A stretch of DNA of 44,837 nt from NCBI GenBank assembly GCA_015067665.1, contig SVLZ01000009.1, positions 1 through 44,837 on the forward strand, read 5' to 3'. This stretch comes from Oscillospiraceae bacterium. GTDB taxonomy: Bacteria > Bacillota > Clostridia > Oscillospirales > Oscillospiraceae. Each line of letters opens with the position of its first letter. Position 1 is the first letter of the stretch. The position numbers and the translations under genes were made by a program. Below the pieces are notes generated by a model. That model saw only the letters and a list, made by a program, of their open reading frames with translations. It was not told the DNA's origin and searched no databases. Shown here one piece after another: positions 24,237 to 32,888 of this stretch.

Positions 24237-25700
24237 ATGGAAAATATGTACGCAAACATTGCCGCCCGAACGGGAGGTAACATTTACATCGGTGTAGTAG
24301 GCCCGGTGCGAACGGGTAAATCTACTCTCATTAAGAGAATAATGGAAACAATGGTTATTCCAAATATTGAAGATCCGTACCGCAAGGAACGGGCAAATGA
24401 TGAGCTGCCGCAAAGCGGCTCCGGAAAGACCATTATGACCAGCGAACCCAAATTTGTACCGGAAGAAGCAGTCGAAATATGCCCTGACGGCACCACCCGG
24501 CTACGGGTACGGATGATCGACTCCGTTGGCTATATGGTAGAGGGCGCAGTGGGCGCAACCGAAGACGGTGTACCCCGAATGGTCACGACCCCTTGGTACG
24601 ATTACGAAATACCCCTTGTGGAAGCTGCAGAACTGGGCACGCAGAAGGTGATGCAGGAGCACTGCTCGGTAGGCTTTGTGGTCACCACCGACGGTACGGT
24701 GACGGACATAGACCGCGCTGATTACTTAGAGGCAGAAGGTCGGGCAATCAACGATATGAAAAAGACAGGAAAGCCTTATCTTGTCATTATTAACTCCGCC
24801 TCCCCCACCGGAAACGCGGCCAAGGCAGTGCAGGCAGAGCTGAAAGAAAAGTATGGCGTCAACAGCTTTATCTGCGACTGTCAGGCACTGACGGTCGAGG
24901 ATATCAGCGGGCTCTTACAGGAGCTTCTCTATGCGTTTCCGATGCAGCAGCTTGCGGTCTATCTTCCCCGATGGATGGATGCGCTGGAAAGGGATCACCC
25001 GGTAAAGAGCGCGCTGTATGCCGCGCTATTGCAAGTGGCTGAGCAGATTGCCTGCCTTGCTCAGGCGGAAGGCACACTATCTGCCTTAGGAGAATTGGAT
25101 GCAGTGCAGGATTATAAGCTTCGCGCGATCGACCTTGGCAGCGGTACAGTCTCCTGCGTGCTGACCTTTCCGGAAAAGCTCTTCTACGAAATCCTCAGCG
25201 CAAAGGCGGGAATGCCCATCGAAAATGACGGACAGCTTTTATCGCTGCTTACCACCCTCTCTGAAACGAAGCGGGAGTACGATAAGATCGCCGATGCCCT
25301 TTCCTCAGTGAAAGCAACCGGCTACGGCATCGTAATGCCCGGCGCAGAGGAGATGAAGCTGGAGACCCCGGAGATCCTCAAAAAGAATGGGGCTTACGGT
25401 GTGAAACTGAAAGCCGGCGCGCCGTCTATCCATATGATCCGGGTGGACATCGACACGGAGATCTCCCCAATGGTAGGCAATGAAAAACAATCTCAGGATT
25501 TAATTAGCTATTTAGCAGGCGAAACGCCTGAAAAGCTGTGGGAGAGCAACATTTTCGGCAAGAGCGTCTATACCCTCATTCAAGAGGGTCTCAGCTCCAA
25601 GCTGATTCGCACACCTGACGATGTGCGCAACAAATTCCGCGGCTGCCTCACCCGGGTGGTCAACGAAGGCGCAAATGGCGTTATTTGTTTGATACTGTAA
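24237..25700 (+). CDS. spoIVA: Stage IV sporulation protein A
   Basis: 487 residues, close to the Bacillus protein (492). SpoIVA is the ATPase that polymerises on the forespore surface as the base of the spore coat. Seen: Walker A GPVRTGKST at 22-30 near the N-terminus, the SGSGKTIMTSEPKFVPEEAVEI segment conserved in the family split across residues about 60-82, and a conserved C-terminal end rich in glycine and valine. Start ATG after AAGGAGG. Monocistronic, bounded by its own terminator. It marks the organism as a spore-former or descendant of one. Confidence 0.97.
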   Translation: MENMYANIAARTGGNIYIGVVGPVRTGKSTLIKRIMETMVIPNIEDPYRKERANDELPQSGSGKTIMTSEPKFVPEEAVEICPDGTTRLRVRMIDSVGYMVEGAVGATEDGVPRMVTTPWYDYEIPLVEAAELGTQKVMQEHCSVGFVVTTDGTVTDIDRADYLEAEGRAINDMKKTGKPYLVIINSASPTGNAAKAVQAELKEKYGVNSFICDCQALTVEDISGLLQELLYAFPMQQLAVYLPRWMDALERDHPVKSALYAALLQVAEQIACLAQAEGTLSALGELDAVQDYKLRAIDLGSGTVSCVLTFPEKLFYEILSAKAGMPIENDGQLLSLLTTLSETKREYDKIADALSSVKATGYGIVMPGAEEMKLETPEILKKNGAYGVKLKAGAPSIHMIRVDIDTEISPMVGNEKQSQDLISYLAGETPEKLWESNIFGKSVYTLIQEGLSSKLIRTPDDVRNKFRGCLTRVVNEGANGVICLIL

Positions 25701-25712
25701 AGGACTTTTAAC

Positions 25713-25744
25713 AAAAATCGGCGCATCGAGCGCCGATTTTTGTT
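25713..25744 (+). terminator. spoIVA terminator
   Basis: A 12-bp perfect stem AAAAATCGGCGC/GCGCCGATTTTT with an ATCGA loop. Confidence 0.93.
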
Positions 25745-25745
25745 T

Positions 25746-25826
25746 CGGGTCGTCGTGGGCGCCGACCCCTACAATGCACCATCGAAAAATTGTGTGGGGC
25801 GGGGGCTTGCTCCCGCCCTACGTCTT
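25746..25826. repeat. Degenerate GC-rich palindromic element D
   Basis: Contains GGGTCG paired with CGACCC, the block CCCCTAC, and a second hairpin GGGCGGG/CCCGCCC followed by CTACG. It resembles elements A to C in layout but lacks their 17-base tail. Confidence 0.55.
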
Positions 25827-25841
25827 TTTTTCATAAAACCC

Positions 25842-25870
25842 TTTACCCTTGGGGAAAAATATGGTAAACT
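25842..25870 (+). promoter_or_regulatory. Likely promoter of the YfhO-type gene
   Basis: TTTACC (25842-25847), 17-base spacer, TAAACT (25865-25870), followed by a short leader with GGAGG before the ATG. Confidence 0.6.
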
Positions 25871-25901
25871 AAGTAAAACTGTGCTTTTTGGAGGCTTACC
25901 A

Positions 25902-28583
25902 ATGAAACAACTCCGTTTACCGAATATTTCTTTGGGAGAGAAACCGACCTCCCCTCTGCTAATGGCCTTTCTGCTGCCATTCTTAGGGATGACCGCTTTG
26001 ATGGTAGTTTGTCAGTATGTCCCCTTTGGTGTTGGCTCTTTCCTATATTCCGACGCTTACCATCAGTACTATCCCTTCTTTGTGGAAATGCGGGAGGCGA
26101 TCCTCTCGGGCAAAGGACTGCAATGGACTTGGAGTGTAGGCTTGGGTCTTGACTATTTGGGACTTTTCGCCTATTATCTTGCCTCTCCCCTGAATTGGCT
26201 GTCTGTTTTGTTGCCGGAGAGTATGACGCTTGCTTATTTTACTTTCCTCATTCCCATTAAGCTGGGCTTTGCTGGGCTGTTCTTCGCGCTGTTTTTGAAG
26301 AAGGTCTTCAGTCGCAACGATTGGTCCATTGCCCTCTTTGGCGCATTTTATGCCACCTGTGCCTGGGCGCTGGGCTATCTGTGGAACATTATGTGGCTTG
26401 ACACCTTTGCGCTGCTGCCACTGGTGATTCTGGGTATGTTCAGTCTCCTTGAGAAGCGGAAATTCGTGCTTTATACTTTGGCGCTGTTTTCCGCTGTGGT
26501 CATCAACTATTATATCGGTTTCTTCGTATGCATTTTCGTATTCCTCACCTTTATATGCTACGAAATTTGCCGCTTCAAGGGTTTTAAGAAGCTATTTATT
26601 GATTTGGCGCTGATGGCAGCATTCTCCATCCTTGCTCTTTGTATGACCTTGGTGCTGACCTTACCGGCCTATATGGCGCTGCAGAACACCCACTCCTCCG
26701 TTAACACGTTCCCCACCGATTTCCGCCTGAATATGGTCACCGAGCATACCTTCGCAGGACTTTTGGAGGCTATGGCCAAGTCTGCCGGCAATATGAACGG
26801 TGGCATTTCCCCCACCTTTAAGGAAGGTTTGCCGAATCTGTACAGCGGTATTTGCACCATCGTTTTGGCATTTTTAATGCTCAGCTCCAAGGAAGTGAAA
26901 TTACGTGAGAAGTTCTGCTCAGTACTGCTGCTCGTGTTTTTCCTTCTCAGCTTTGCCATCCGGCAGCTGGATTATATTTGGCATGGCTTCCACTTTACCA
27001 ATATGATCCCCTACCGGTTCTCATTCCTGTTCTCTTTTGTGATTCTGTTTATGGCATACCGGGCATTTACCCTCTGGGAGACCTTCCGGCCCGGGCAGAT
27101 CGCCCTTGCTGCCGTACTGGCAGTGGTGCTCGTATTCCTCTCAGAAAAGAGCAGTGAGACCGTATATATCCTCATAAACTTTATTTTTATCGGGCTTTAC
27201 ACCGCAGTGCTTCTTTACCGTACGATCCCCGTAAAAGCTACGAAAAAGGTCAAAAAGGACGCGCTGCTGCAAATGCGCGAAGAACGCCAAAAGCTGTGCG
27301 CCCGGGCACTTGCCGGCGTGATGGTGGTGGAGCTGATCCTCAATTTCGTCGTTTTCGGTATGAACTTCGGTGGCACGAATATTTCCTATTACCCCAAGGG
27401 AAAGGAAAATTCCAAGCAGGCCATCGCCCTTATGAAAGAGCTGGAAAAGGACAACCTCTTCTACCGGGCAGAAACCACCCACACCCAGTCCCTCAACGAC
27501 GGCGCGCTCAACGGCTATAACGGCATTACCACCTTTACAAGCTCTGCTTTTGTGGGTGTTACGGAGTTTATGCAGGCGCTGGGCTATGGCGCAAAGGATA
27601 ACTACAACCGCTACTGCTATGAGGAGGCCTCCCCCGTTGCCAATCTGTTTTTGAATCTCAAATATATGATCGAGCGGGACGGCTATGTGGAGGAAAACAG
27701 CTATTTCGATGAGGTGGCGCGCTTTGACAAGGTGGCACTTCTTGAAAACAACGCCTATCTTCCCTTAGGCTTTCTTGCAAACAGCGAGCTTGCAAATTTG
27801 GAATTTCCTATTACCGGCAACCGTTTCACTTTCCAAAATAACCTTGTAGCAGCAGCTACGGGCGTGGAGAACGTATTTTCCTCTACTAATAACCTGAAAA
27901 TTACCGCTGGCTCCGGGGTTACTGTATCCAATGTTTACAGCAGCGGCTACTGCAGCTATAATGCAAAGTCCGGCGGCTCTGTGACCTACACCTATACCCC
28001 CGAGGAAGAGGGATTTTTCTGCGTAAATATCCATCAGGGCAAGCGCAATAACTTTTCCGTGCGGAAAAACGGGTCGTTCCTCTATAACGACTCCTACAGT
28101 CTGCCCCAGATGATCTCTGTGGCCGATGTGAAGCCCGGTGATAAGATCGAGATCGTATTTACGGTGAAGGCCGGTGAGAGCAGCACCATCAGCTTGGATA
28201 ACGGTATCCTCGATGAAGAAAAATTCCGGCAGGCCCACAGCATTTTGAATGCCTCTACCCTCTCCCTTACGGAATTTGAAAATACCCGCATCTCCGGCAC
28301 CATCGATTGCAACCGTGACGGTCTTATGTATACCTCCATTCCCCAAAATGGCAACTGGATTGCAACTGTTGACGGAAAGCAGGTTGAGACTGTGCGTATT
28401 GGCGGTGCAATGCTGGGTATCCACTTAAGCGAAGGTCAGCATAATGTGGAATTTGTCTATCAAAACGACGCTTTCCGGGCAGGTGCTTGTATGACAGTCA
28501 TCAGCTTCTTGATCTTCGGCGGTCTGTATTTAGGAAAATATAAACCCTACAAGAAATTCCGCACAAAAGAAGACAATGCATAA
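25902..28583 (+). CDS. YfhO-family membrane protein (GT-C type glycosyltransferase-like)
   Basis: 893 residues from the ATG at 25902, which has TTGGAGG upstream; the longer open frame to 25740 runs through the spoIVA terminator and is rejected. The first 500 or so residues contain about a dozen hydrophobic helices, with SDAYHQYYPFF after the first, a typical GT-C style acidic loop. A helix near residue 510 is followed by a large extracytoplasmic region of about 320 residues, and a last helix lies close to the C-terminus. YfhO proteins of Bacillus and Listeria modify lipoteichoic acid or other wall polymers with sugars; the substrate here is unknown. Monocistronic, with convergent tex sharing its terminator. 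Confidence 0.87.
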   Translation: MKQLRLPNISLGEKPTSPLLMAFLLPFLGMTALMVVCQYVPFGVGSFLYSDAYHQYYPFFVEMREAILSGKGLQWTWSVGLGLDYLGLFAYYLASPLNWLSVLLPESMTLAYFTFLIPIKLGFAGLFFALFLKKVFSRNDWSIALFGAFYATCAWALGYLWNIMWLDTFALLPLVILGMFSLLEKRKFVLYTLALFSAVVINYYIGFFVCIFVFLTFICYEICRFKGFKKLFIDLALMAAFSILALCMTLVLTLPAYMALQNTHSSVNTFPTDFRLNMVTEHTFAGLLEAMAKSAGNMNGGISPTFKEGLPNLYSGICTIVLAFLMLSSKEVKLREKFCSVLLLVFFLLSFAIRQLDYIWHGFHFTNMIPYRFSFLFSFVILFMAYRAFTLWETFRPGQIALAAVLAVVLVFLSEKSSETVYILINFIFIGLYTAVLLYRTIPVKATKKVKKDALLQMREERQKLCARALAGVMVVELILNFVVFGMNFGGTNISYYPKGKENSKQAIALMKELEKDNLFYRAETTHTQSLNDGALNGYNGITTFTSSAFVGVTEFMQALGYGAKDNYNRYCYEEASPVANLFLNLKYMIERDGYVEENSYFDEVARFDKVALLENNAYLPLGFLANSELANLEFPITGNRFTFQNNLVAAATGVENVFSSTNNLKITAGSGVTVSNVYSSGYCSYNAKSGGSVTYTYTPEEEGFFCVNIHQGKRNNFSVRKNGSFLYNDSYSLPQMISVADVKPGDKIEIVFTVKAGESSTISLDNGILDEEKFRQAHSILNASTLSLTEFENTRISGTIDCNRDGLMYTSIPQNGNWIATVDGKQVETVRIGGAMLGIHLSEGQHNVEFVYQNDAFRAGACMTVISFLIFGGLYLGKYKPYKKFRTKEDNA

Positions 28584-28585
28584 AT

Positions 28586-28616
28586 AAATCGGGTCTGCCG
28601 CGGCAGACCCGATTTT
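28586..28616. terminator. Bidirectional terminator between the YfhO-type gene and tex
   Basis: Two 15-base arms (AAATCGGGTCTGCCG and its complement) meet directly, with T-rich ends on both strands. Confidence 0.92.
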
Positions 28617-28617
28617 C

Positions 28618-30771
28618 TTATTCACTGGAGATATTTTTCATAGTCAGGCTGATGCGCTTGCGTTTTTCATCCACATCCAGAACGGCAACCTTCACCACAT
28701 CACCTACCTGTACCACCTGACTGGGATGGGTGACTTTGTGCTTTGCCACCTGAGAGATATGCACAAGACCGTCCTGATGGACACCGATGTCCACGAACAC
28801 GCCAAAATCAATGACATTCCGCACCGTGCCGGTGAGCACCATTCCGGGCTTTAGGTCCTTCATTTCCAGCACATCGGTACGCAGCACCGGAGGCGGCAGC
28901 TCGTCACGGGGATCTCTGCCCGGCTTTTGCAGCTCCTTGACCACATCATCGAGGGTGTGAACGCCAACACCGCAGCGGGCAGCAGCTTCCTCTTTTCCAA
29001 GGGCTTCATAACGGTCGGATAATGCTGCAATATCCCCGGATTTCACATCCTTTTTGTCATAGCCGCAGAGGAGCAGCAGCGTTTCCGCCGCCTTATAGCT
29101 TTCGGGATGGACGCCGGTATTATCGAGAATTTCCTTGCTTTCCGGCACACGGAGGAAGCCGGCGCATTGCTCGTAGGCCTTGGGTCCTAACTTGGGAACT
29201 TTTTTCAGCTGGCTCCGGGCGGTAAAGGGGCCGTTTTCTTCCCGGTAGGTGACTACATTTTTGGCAATCGTGCCGTTGAGGCCGGAGACCTTTTGCAGCA
29301 GACTTGCAGACGCGGTATTGAGATCAACACCTACCGCATTGACACAGTCCTCCACCACGCCGCCAAGGGCTTCGTCCAGCCGTTTTGCGGGCATATCGTG
29401 CTGGTATTGGCCGACACCAATGGCCTTGGGATCGATCTTTACAAGCTCAGCCAGCGGGTCTTGGAGGCGGCGGGCGATGGAAACAGCGGAGCGGAGATTT
29501 ACATCGTAATCCGGGAATTCCTCAGCCGCCAACTTAGAGGCAGAATAGACGGAAGCGCCGGCCTCGTTGACGATCATATAGCTGACACCGGGCAAGCCCT
29601 TCAGCATATCTACGGTCATAGACTCGGTCTCCCGGGAGGCAGTGCCGTTGCCGATGGCGATGTGGCGCACGCCGTGCTTTTTCGCCATAGCGGTTAAGAT
29701 GCGGATGGCCTCCGCCCGCTTAATTTGGGAGAAAGTGGGATAGACCACAGCGGTGTCCAGTACTTTGCCGGTGGGATCCACTACTGCAACCTTACAGCCG
29801 TTCTTATAGCCGGGGTCAAGACCCATAGTCACAAAGCCCTTGACGGGTCTCTGCATCAGCAGTGGCTTTAAGTTAAGCGCAAAATTACCGATGGCAGATT
29901 CGGCTGCCCGGTCGGTGAGCGTACTGCGAAGTTCCCGCTCGATACTGGGGGCGATGAGCCGGTTAAAGGCATCCTCCGCAGCTGCGCGGACAAACTGGGA
30001 AATATGCATCGTGGGCTTCAGCGCCATACGGCACACCAGCGCCTGTCCCTCAAGGCCGGGGAGGGCGGCGGTGACTTTCAAAAAGCCTTCCTTTTCGCCA
30101 CGGTTGATGGCGAGGATCTGGTGGTTTTGGAGGCGAGAGACCGGGGTCTTAAAGTCGTAATACATCGTATATACGCTTTCCTTCTCCGGGTCGTCGGCAA
30201 CGACTGTGACCACCGCGCTGCGCTCCATTTTTTCACGGAGTGCCTTGCGGATATTGGCGTCGTCAGAAATCATTTCCGCCACAATATCCGATGCGCCCTG
30301 GAGGGCATCTTCTACGGTTTCCACGCCCTTTTCGGGGTTAATGTAATCGGCAGCTAAAGTCGCAGGATCGCTGCCATCCTGCTCGAAAAGGGCGAGTGCC
30401 AAAGGCTCCAAGCCTTTTTCCTTTGCCACGGTGGCGCGGGTGCGGCGCTTCTGCTTGTAGGGCCGGTAGAGGTCCTCCACCTCGGCAAGGGTAACAGCCG
30501 CCAGGATGGCTTTTTCCAGCTCCTCGGTCAGCTTTTCCTGCCCGGCGATAGATTTAATGACCTCTTGCTTTCTCTCCTCCAAATTGCGGAGGTATTGCAG
30601 GCGGGTTTCTAAGTTACGAAGGGTCGTGTCGTCCATTGCGCCGTGCATTTCCTTGCGGTAACGGGCGATAAAGGGAATGGTGTTGCCCTCGTCCAGTAGC
30701 GCAACCACATTTTCTACGTAGGCGGTCTTTTGACCAAGCTCTTCGGCTAATTTTTGAATGATTGGATCCAT
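28618..30771 (-). CDS. tex: Transcription accessory protein Tex (S1 RNA-binding)
   Basis: 717 residues from the ATG at 30771 (MDPIIQKLAEELG), six bases after AAGGAG; the open frame continues upstream to 30933 but covers the promoter. Domain order: an N-terminal helical HTH region, a YqgF-like RNase H fold (GLDPGYKNGCKVAVVD near 335), helix-hairpin-helix segments (VNTAS, GPKAYEQCAGFLR), and a C-terminal S1 domain (GMVLTGTVRNVIDFGVFVDI). Tex/YdcI-like proteins bind nucleic acids and affect transcription and toxin expression; the precise role is unclear. Monocistronic. Confidence 0.96.
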   Translation of the reverse strand: MDPIIQKLAEELGQKTAYVENVVALLDEGNTIPFIARYRKEMHGAMDDTTLRNLETRLQYLRNLEERKQEVIKSIAGQEKLTEELEKAILAAVTLAEVEDLYRPYKQKRRTRATVAKEKGLEPLALALFEQDGSDPATLAADYINPEKGVETVEDALQGASDIVAEMISDDANIRKALREKMERSAVVTVVADDPEKESVYTMYYDFKTPVSRLQNHQILAINRGEKEGFLKVTAALPGLEGQALVCRMALKPTMHISQFVRAAAEDAFNRLIAPSIERELRSTLTDRAAESAIGNFALNLKPLLMQRPVKGFVTMGLDPGYKNGCKVAVVDPTGKVLDTAVVYPTFSQIKRAEAIRILTAMAKKHGVRHIAIGNGTASRETESMTVDMLKGLPGVSYMIVNEAGASVYSASKLAAEEFPDYDVNLRSAVSIARRLQDPLAELVKIDPKAIGVGQYQHDMPAKRLDEALGGVVEDCVNAVGVDLNTASASLLQKVSGLNGTIAKNVVTYREENGPFTARSQLKKVPKLGPKAYEQCAGFLRVPESKEILDNTGVHPESYKAAETLLLLCGYDKKDVKSGDIAALSDRYEALGKEEAAARCGVGVHTLDDVVKELQKPGRDPRDELPPPVLRTDVLEMKDLKPGMVLTGTVRNVIDFGVFVDIGVHQDGLVHISQVAKHKVTHPSQVVQVGDVVKVAVLDVDEKRKRISLTMKNISSE

Positions 30772-30799
30772 AGGCATCTCCTTACTTTTGTATGGGAGC

Positions 30800-30828
30800 A
30801 TTATAGCACAAAAATGGAAAAATGTACA
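30800..30828 (-). promoter_or_regulatory. Sigma-A promoter of tex
   Basis: TGTACA (30823-30828), 17 bases, TATAAT (30800-30805) on the minus strand, with extended -10 TGC. Confidence 0.75.
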
Positions 30829-30870
30829 CCGCACTTTTCGGTTTTTTAAGGATTTATGTGAGATGTTAAT

Positions 30871-30951
30871 GTAGGGAACGGATTTATCCGTTCTACAAGG
30901 TGCGACTGTGATATGCGGAATGCATAAATGCATTCCCTACGGTGTTGTACG
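30871..30951 (+). repeat. Palindromic intergenic element B
   Basis: Outer GTAGGGA/TCCCTAC arms enclose AACGGA-TTTA-TCCGTT and GGAATGCA-TAAA-TGCATTCC, followed by the same tail as element A (CCCTACGGTGTTGTACG, 30935-30951). Hairpin stems differ from A while the tail is identical. Confidence 0.85.
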
Positions 30952-30959
30952 ACAGCGTG

Positions 30960-31055
30960 GTAGGGGCGGGCATTGCCCGTCCGCATAGATTGCAGGTTTG
31001 TACAATGTTGGATTGCGGTACGGACGACCGATGGTCGCCCCTACGGCGTTGTACG
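30960..31055 (+). repeat. Palindromic intergenic element C
   Basis: Starts GTAGGGGCGGGC and ends GCCCCTACGGCGTTGTACG; internal hairpins are GGGC/GCCC and CGACC-GAT-GGTCG. It lies nine bases after element B in the same orientation. The tail differs from A and B at one base. Confidence 0.82.
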
Positions 31056-31070
31056 AAGGTACGCCAATGC

Positions 31071-31205
31071 CTTCTCCTGGGAGAAGGTGCCCCAAAGGGG
31101 CGGATGAGGGTCTGTCTGTGCCACGCCGGGACGATGCAAAATGCGGTATGAGGATTCCCCTCATCCGGTTGCGCTTTCGCGCAACCACCTTCCCCCAGGG
31201 GAAGG
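31071..31205. repeat. Inverted pair of a second short repeat type
   Basis: Left copy 31071-31110 (CTTCTCCTGGGAGAAGG ... CGGATGAGGG) and right copy 31157-31205 (CCCCTCATCCGG ... CCTTCCCCCAGGGGAAGG) face each other across 46 bases. Each is itself a hairpin: CTTCTCC/GGAGAAG on the left, CTTCCCC/GGGGAAG plus GGTTGCGC/GCGCAACC on the right. Confidence 0.78.
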
Positions 31206-31221
31206 CTTTGGGCAGCGAAAG

Positions 31222-31250
31222 GCCACCCGGAGGGATAAACTCCGGGTGGC
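31222..31250 (-). terminator. Hairpin after the LRR gene, weak terminator
   Basis: A perfect 11-bp stem GCCACCCGGAG/CTCCGGGTGGC with a seven-base loop; only a short TTTC follows on the minus strand, so termination may be inefficient. Confidence 0.6.
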
Positions 31251-31266
31251 TGATAAATTGTGGGGA

Positions 31267-32718
31267 TTATTTAAGGCTTACCGTACCATTGGCGCAGACG
31301 ACCTCTGTGGCAGGAACGTCCCTATTCCAATCCATGCCAAAATACATTTTCTCCCATTCCTCTGTTGTGCCGGTGTAATGGATGGTATTGAGTCCTTCGC
31401 AGCCAACGAAGGCAAGATTTTCGATACGTGTCACCGTTTTGGGAATAGTGATTTGCGAAAGATTCGCGCACTTATAAAACGCATTAATGCCGATTCTTGT
31501 CACGCTATCCGGGATCGTCACTTCCGTTAATGTATCTCTACAACCAATTGTGTCGATCGTTTTACTGTCTATTTTTGTTGCTCCGTCCGCAATGATCAAG
31601 CTTTGGATATGATTACAGCCAGCAAAAGCAAACAGGTCAAAGGTCTCCACTTCACTTCCAATTGTTACACTTGTCAGCTTGGCGCACTTATAGAATCCTG
31701 AATCAATGTAGGTTACACTGTTGGGAATCACAACGCTTACAAGACCGGAACGGCAAAAGGCATCATGTTCAATTTTCGTCACAGTGTCCGGAATCGTAAT
31801 ATGGGAGAGCGCTGCGCAGTCGAAAAAGGTACATTCCGCAATTGTATCTATGCCTTTACCAAGGGTAATATTTGCAAGGCTATAACAGGAGTGGAATGCA
31901 CCGCTGCCAATTTCTGTCACACTGTCCGGAATCACAATAGATTCAAGTTCTTGGCACATTTGAAAAGCACCTTCGCCAATGCTCTCCAAGCCGTCCGGAA
32001 GTGTGATGCTTGTAAGCTTAGAACAAGCGCTGAACGCAGTCTTTCCAATTGTTCGCACACCACTTCCCATAGCGACGCGCTCAAGGTTTTCGCAGCGGCA
32101 AAATGCATGATAACCGATGGATGTCACACTGTCCGGAATTGTGACTTCGGTTAGTGCAGTACAGCGGTCAAATGCGCCGTCGTCAATTTCTGTCACGCTG
32201 TCCGGAATGATGATGTCAGTCAGCGCAGTACAGTGGTCAAATGCACCCTCGCCAATTTTTGTCACAGCACCCGGAATCCTATATGTACCCTCCAGCGCGC
32301 GAGGTGCTTTCAGTAGCTCCGTTTTGTCTTTACTAAACAGTACGCCTTTTTCATCGCTGCAAAATGCCGGATTTTCTTCTTCCACCTTTATTGCGTCGGC
32401 ATAAGCAAATACCCTATAATCTTGGATCGTGGTTATACTGTCGGGAATGATAACCTCCGTAATATTACTGCAGTTTTCGAAGGCAGGCCAGCCGATCCCG
32501 GTAACCGGGTAGCCCTCGTGGGTAGATGGGATAACTAATTGGCCGGTAATCCCGCTGTCTACCTTTACGAGTATTGCCTGCTTATCAACAAATCTATAGG
32601 TGAAGTAACCGGAAGTTTCAGAAGGTACCAATAGAAGATTAGTAATATTGCAGGCAAGCAGGACGATTATCAAGAGTCCGGCAAGCGTACATACAATAAA
32701 TATTTTTCGCTTCTTCAT
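31267..32718 (-). CDS. BspA-like leucine-rich-repeat surface protein
   Basis: 483 residues. An N-terminal basic and hydrophobic segment (about 5-24) ends in LLAC at 20-23, which could be a lipobox, making it a lipoprotein, or simply a membrane anchor. From about residue 55 to 460 there are roughly fifteen LRR_5/BspA repeats of about 23 residues with the pattern IPDSVTxIGxxAFxxCxxLTxVTI. Such proteins are surface-exposed in gut and oral bacteria and can bind host proteins or other microbes; no function is proven here. Start ATG after AGAGGAAG. It is divergent from the cytidylate-kinase-like gene and shares its promoter region. Confidence 0.88.
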   Translation of the reverse strand: MKKRKIFIVCTLAGLLIIVLLACNITNLLLVPSETSGYFTYRFVDKQAILVKVDSGITGQLVIPSTHEGYPVTGIGWPAFENCSNITEVIIPDSITTIQDYRVFAYADAIKVEEENPAFCSDEKGVLFSKDKTELLKAPRALEGTYRIPGAVTKIGEGAFDHCTALTDIIIPDSVTEIDDGAFDRCTALTEVTIPDSVTSIGYHAFCRCENLERVAMGSGVRTIGKTAFSACSKLTSITLPDGLESIGEGAFQMCQELESIVIPDSVTEIGSGAFHSCYSLANITLGKGIDTIAECTFFDCAALSHITIPDTVTKIEHDAFCRSGLVSVVIPNSVTYIDSGFYKCAKLTSVTIGSEVETFDLFAFAGCNHIQSLIIADGATKIDSKTIDTIGCRDTLTEVTIPDSVTRIGINAFYKCANLSQITIPKTVTRIENLAFVGCEGLNTIHYTGTTEEWEKMYFGMDWNRDVPATEVVCANGTVSLK

Positions 32719-32784
32719 ACTTTACTTCCTCTTTAAAAATATATACTAATCCCAGCATAATTATTGCACACATTCTTTAATTAT

Positions 32785-32813
32785 ATTGTACTATATTTTG
32801 AAACATTTGTAAA
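32785..32813 (-). promoter_or_regulatory. Sigma-A promoter of the LRR gene
   Basis: TTTACA (32808-32813), 17 bases, TACAAT (32785-32790) on the minus strand. Confidence 0.65.
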
Positions 32814-32832
32814 TAGTAAGCTTCAAATGTTT
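32801..32832. promoter_or_regulatory. Candidate operator: inverted repeat across divergent -35 boxes
   Basis: AAACATTTG (32801-32809) and CAAATGTTT (32824-32832) are perfect inverted arms with centres about 23 bases apart, i.e. two helical turns. One arm overlaps the LRR -35 and the other touches the -35 of the opposite gene. This suits a dimeric regulator or DNA-loop-free repressor, but no regulator gene is adjacent. Confidence 0.45.
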
Positions 32833-32859
32833 GACTTTTTTGAAAGTTTCCGTTACAAT
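32831..32859 (+). promoter_or_regulatory. Sigma-A promoter of the cytidylate-kinase-like gene
   Basis: TTGACT (32831-32836), 17 bases, TACAAT (32854-32859). Confidence 0.8.
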
Positions 32860-32888
32860 GAAAGTAACCTAATATAGGAGGGATCCTT

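Larger units (their letters stand above)
30772..31266. other. Long intergenic region between tex and the LRR gene
   Basis: About 495 bases without a credible gene. It holds the tex promoter, palindromic elements B and C, an inverted pair of a second repeat type (31071-31205) and the LRR gene's hairpin. Small open frames here have no ribosome binding sites and run through the palindromes. Confidence 0.8.

Noticed and set aside
25740..25901. Longer N-terminus of the YfhO-type protein
   Set aside because: The extension passes through the spoIVA terminator and repeat D, and the ATG at 25902 has a good GGAGG site and a hydrophobic start typical of the family.
30772..30933. Longer N-terminus of Tex
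   Set aside because: The extension covers a consensus promoter; the ATG at 30771 has AAGGAG and matches the family N-terminus.
30942..31378. Several 60-130 codon frames in the tex-LRR intergenic region
   Set aside because: They run through palindromes B and C and the inverted repeat pair, lack ribosome binding sites and resemble nothing known.
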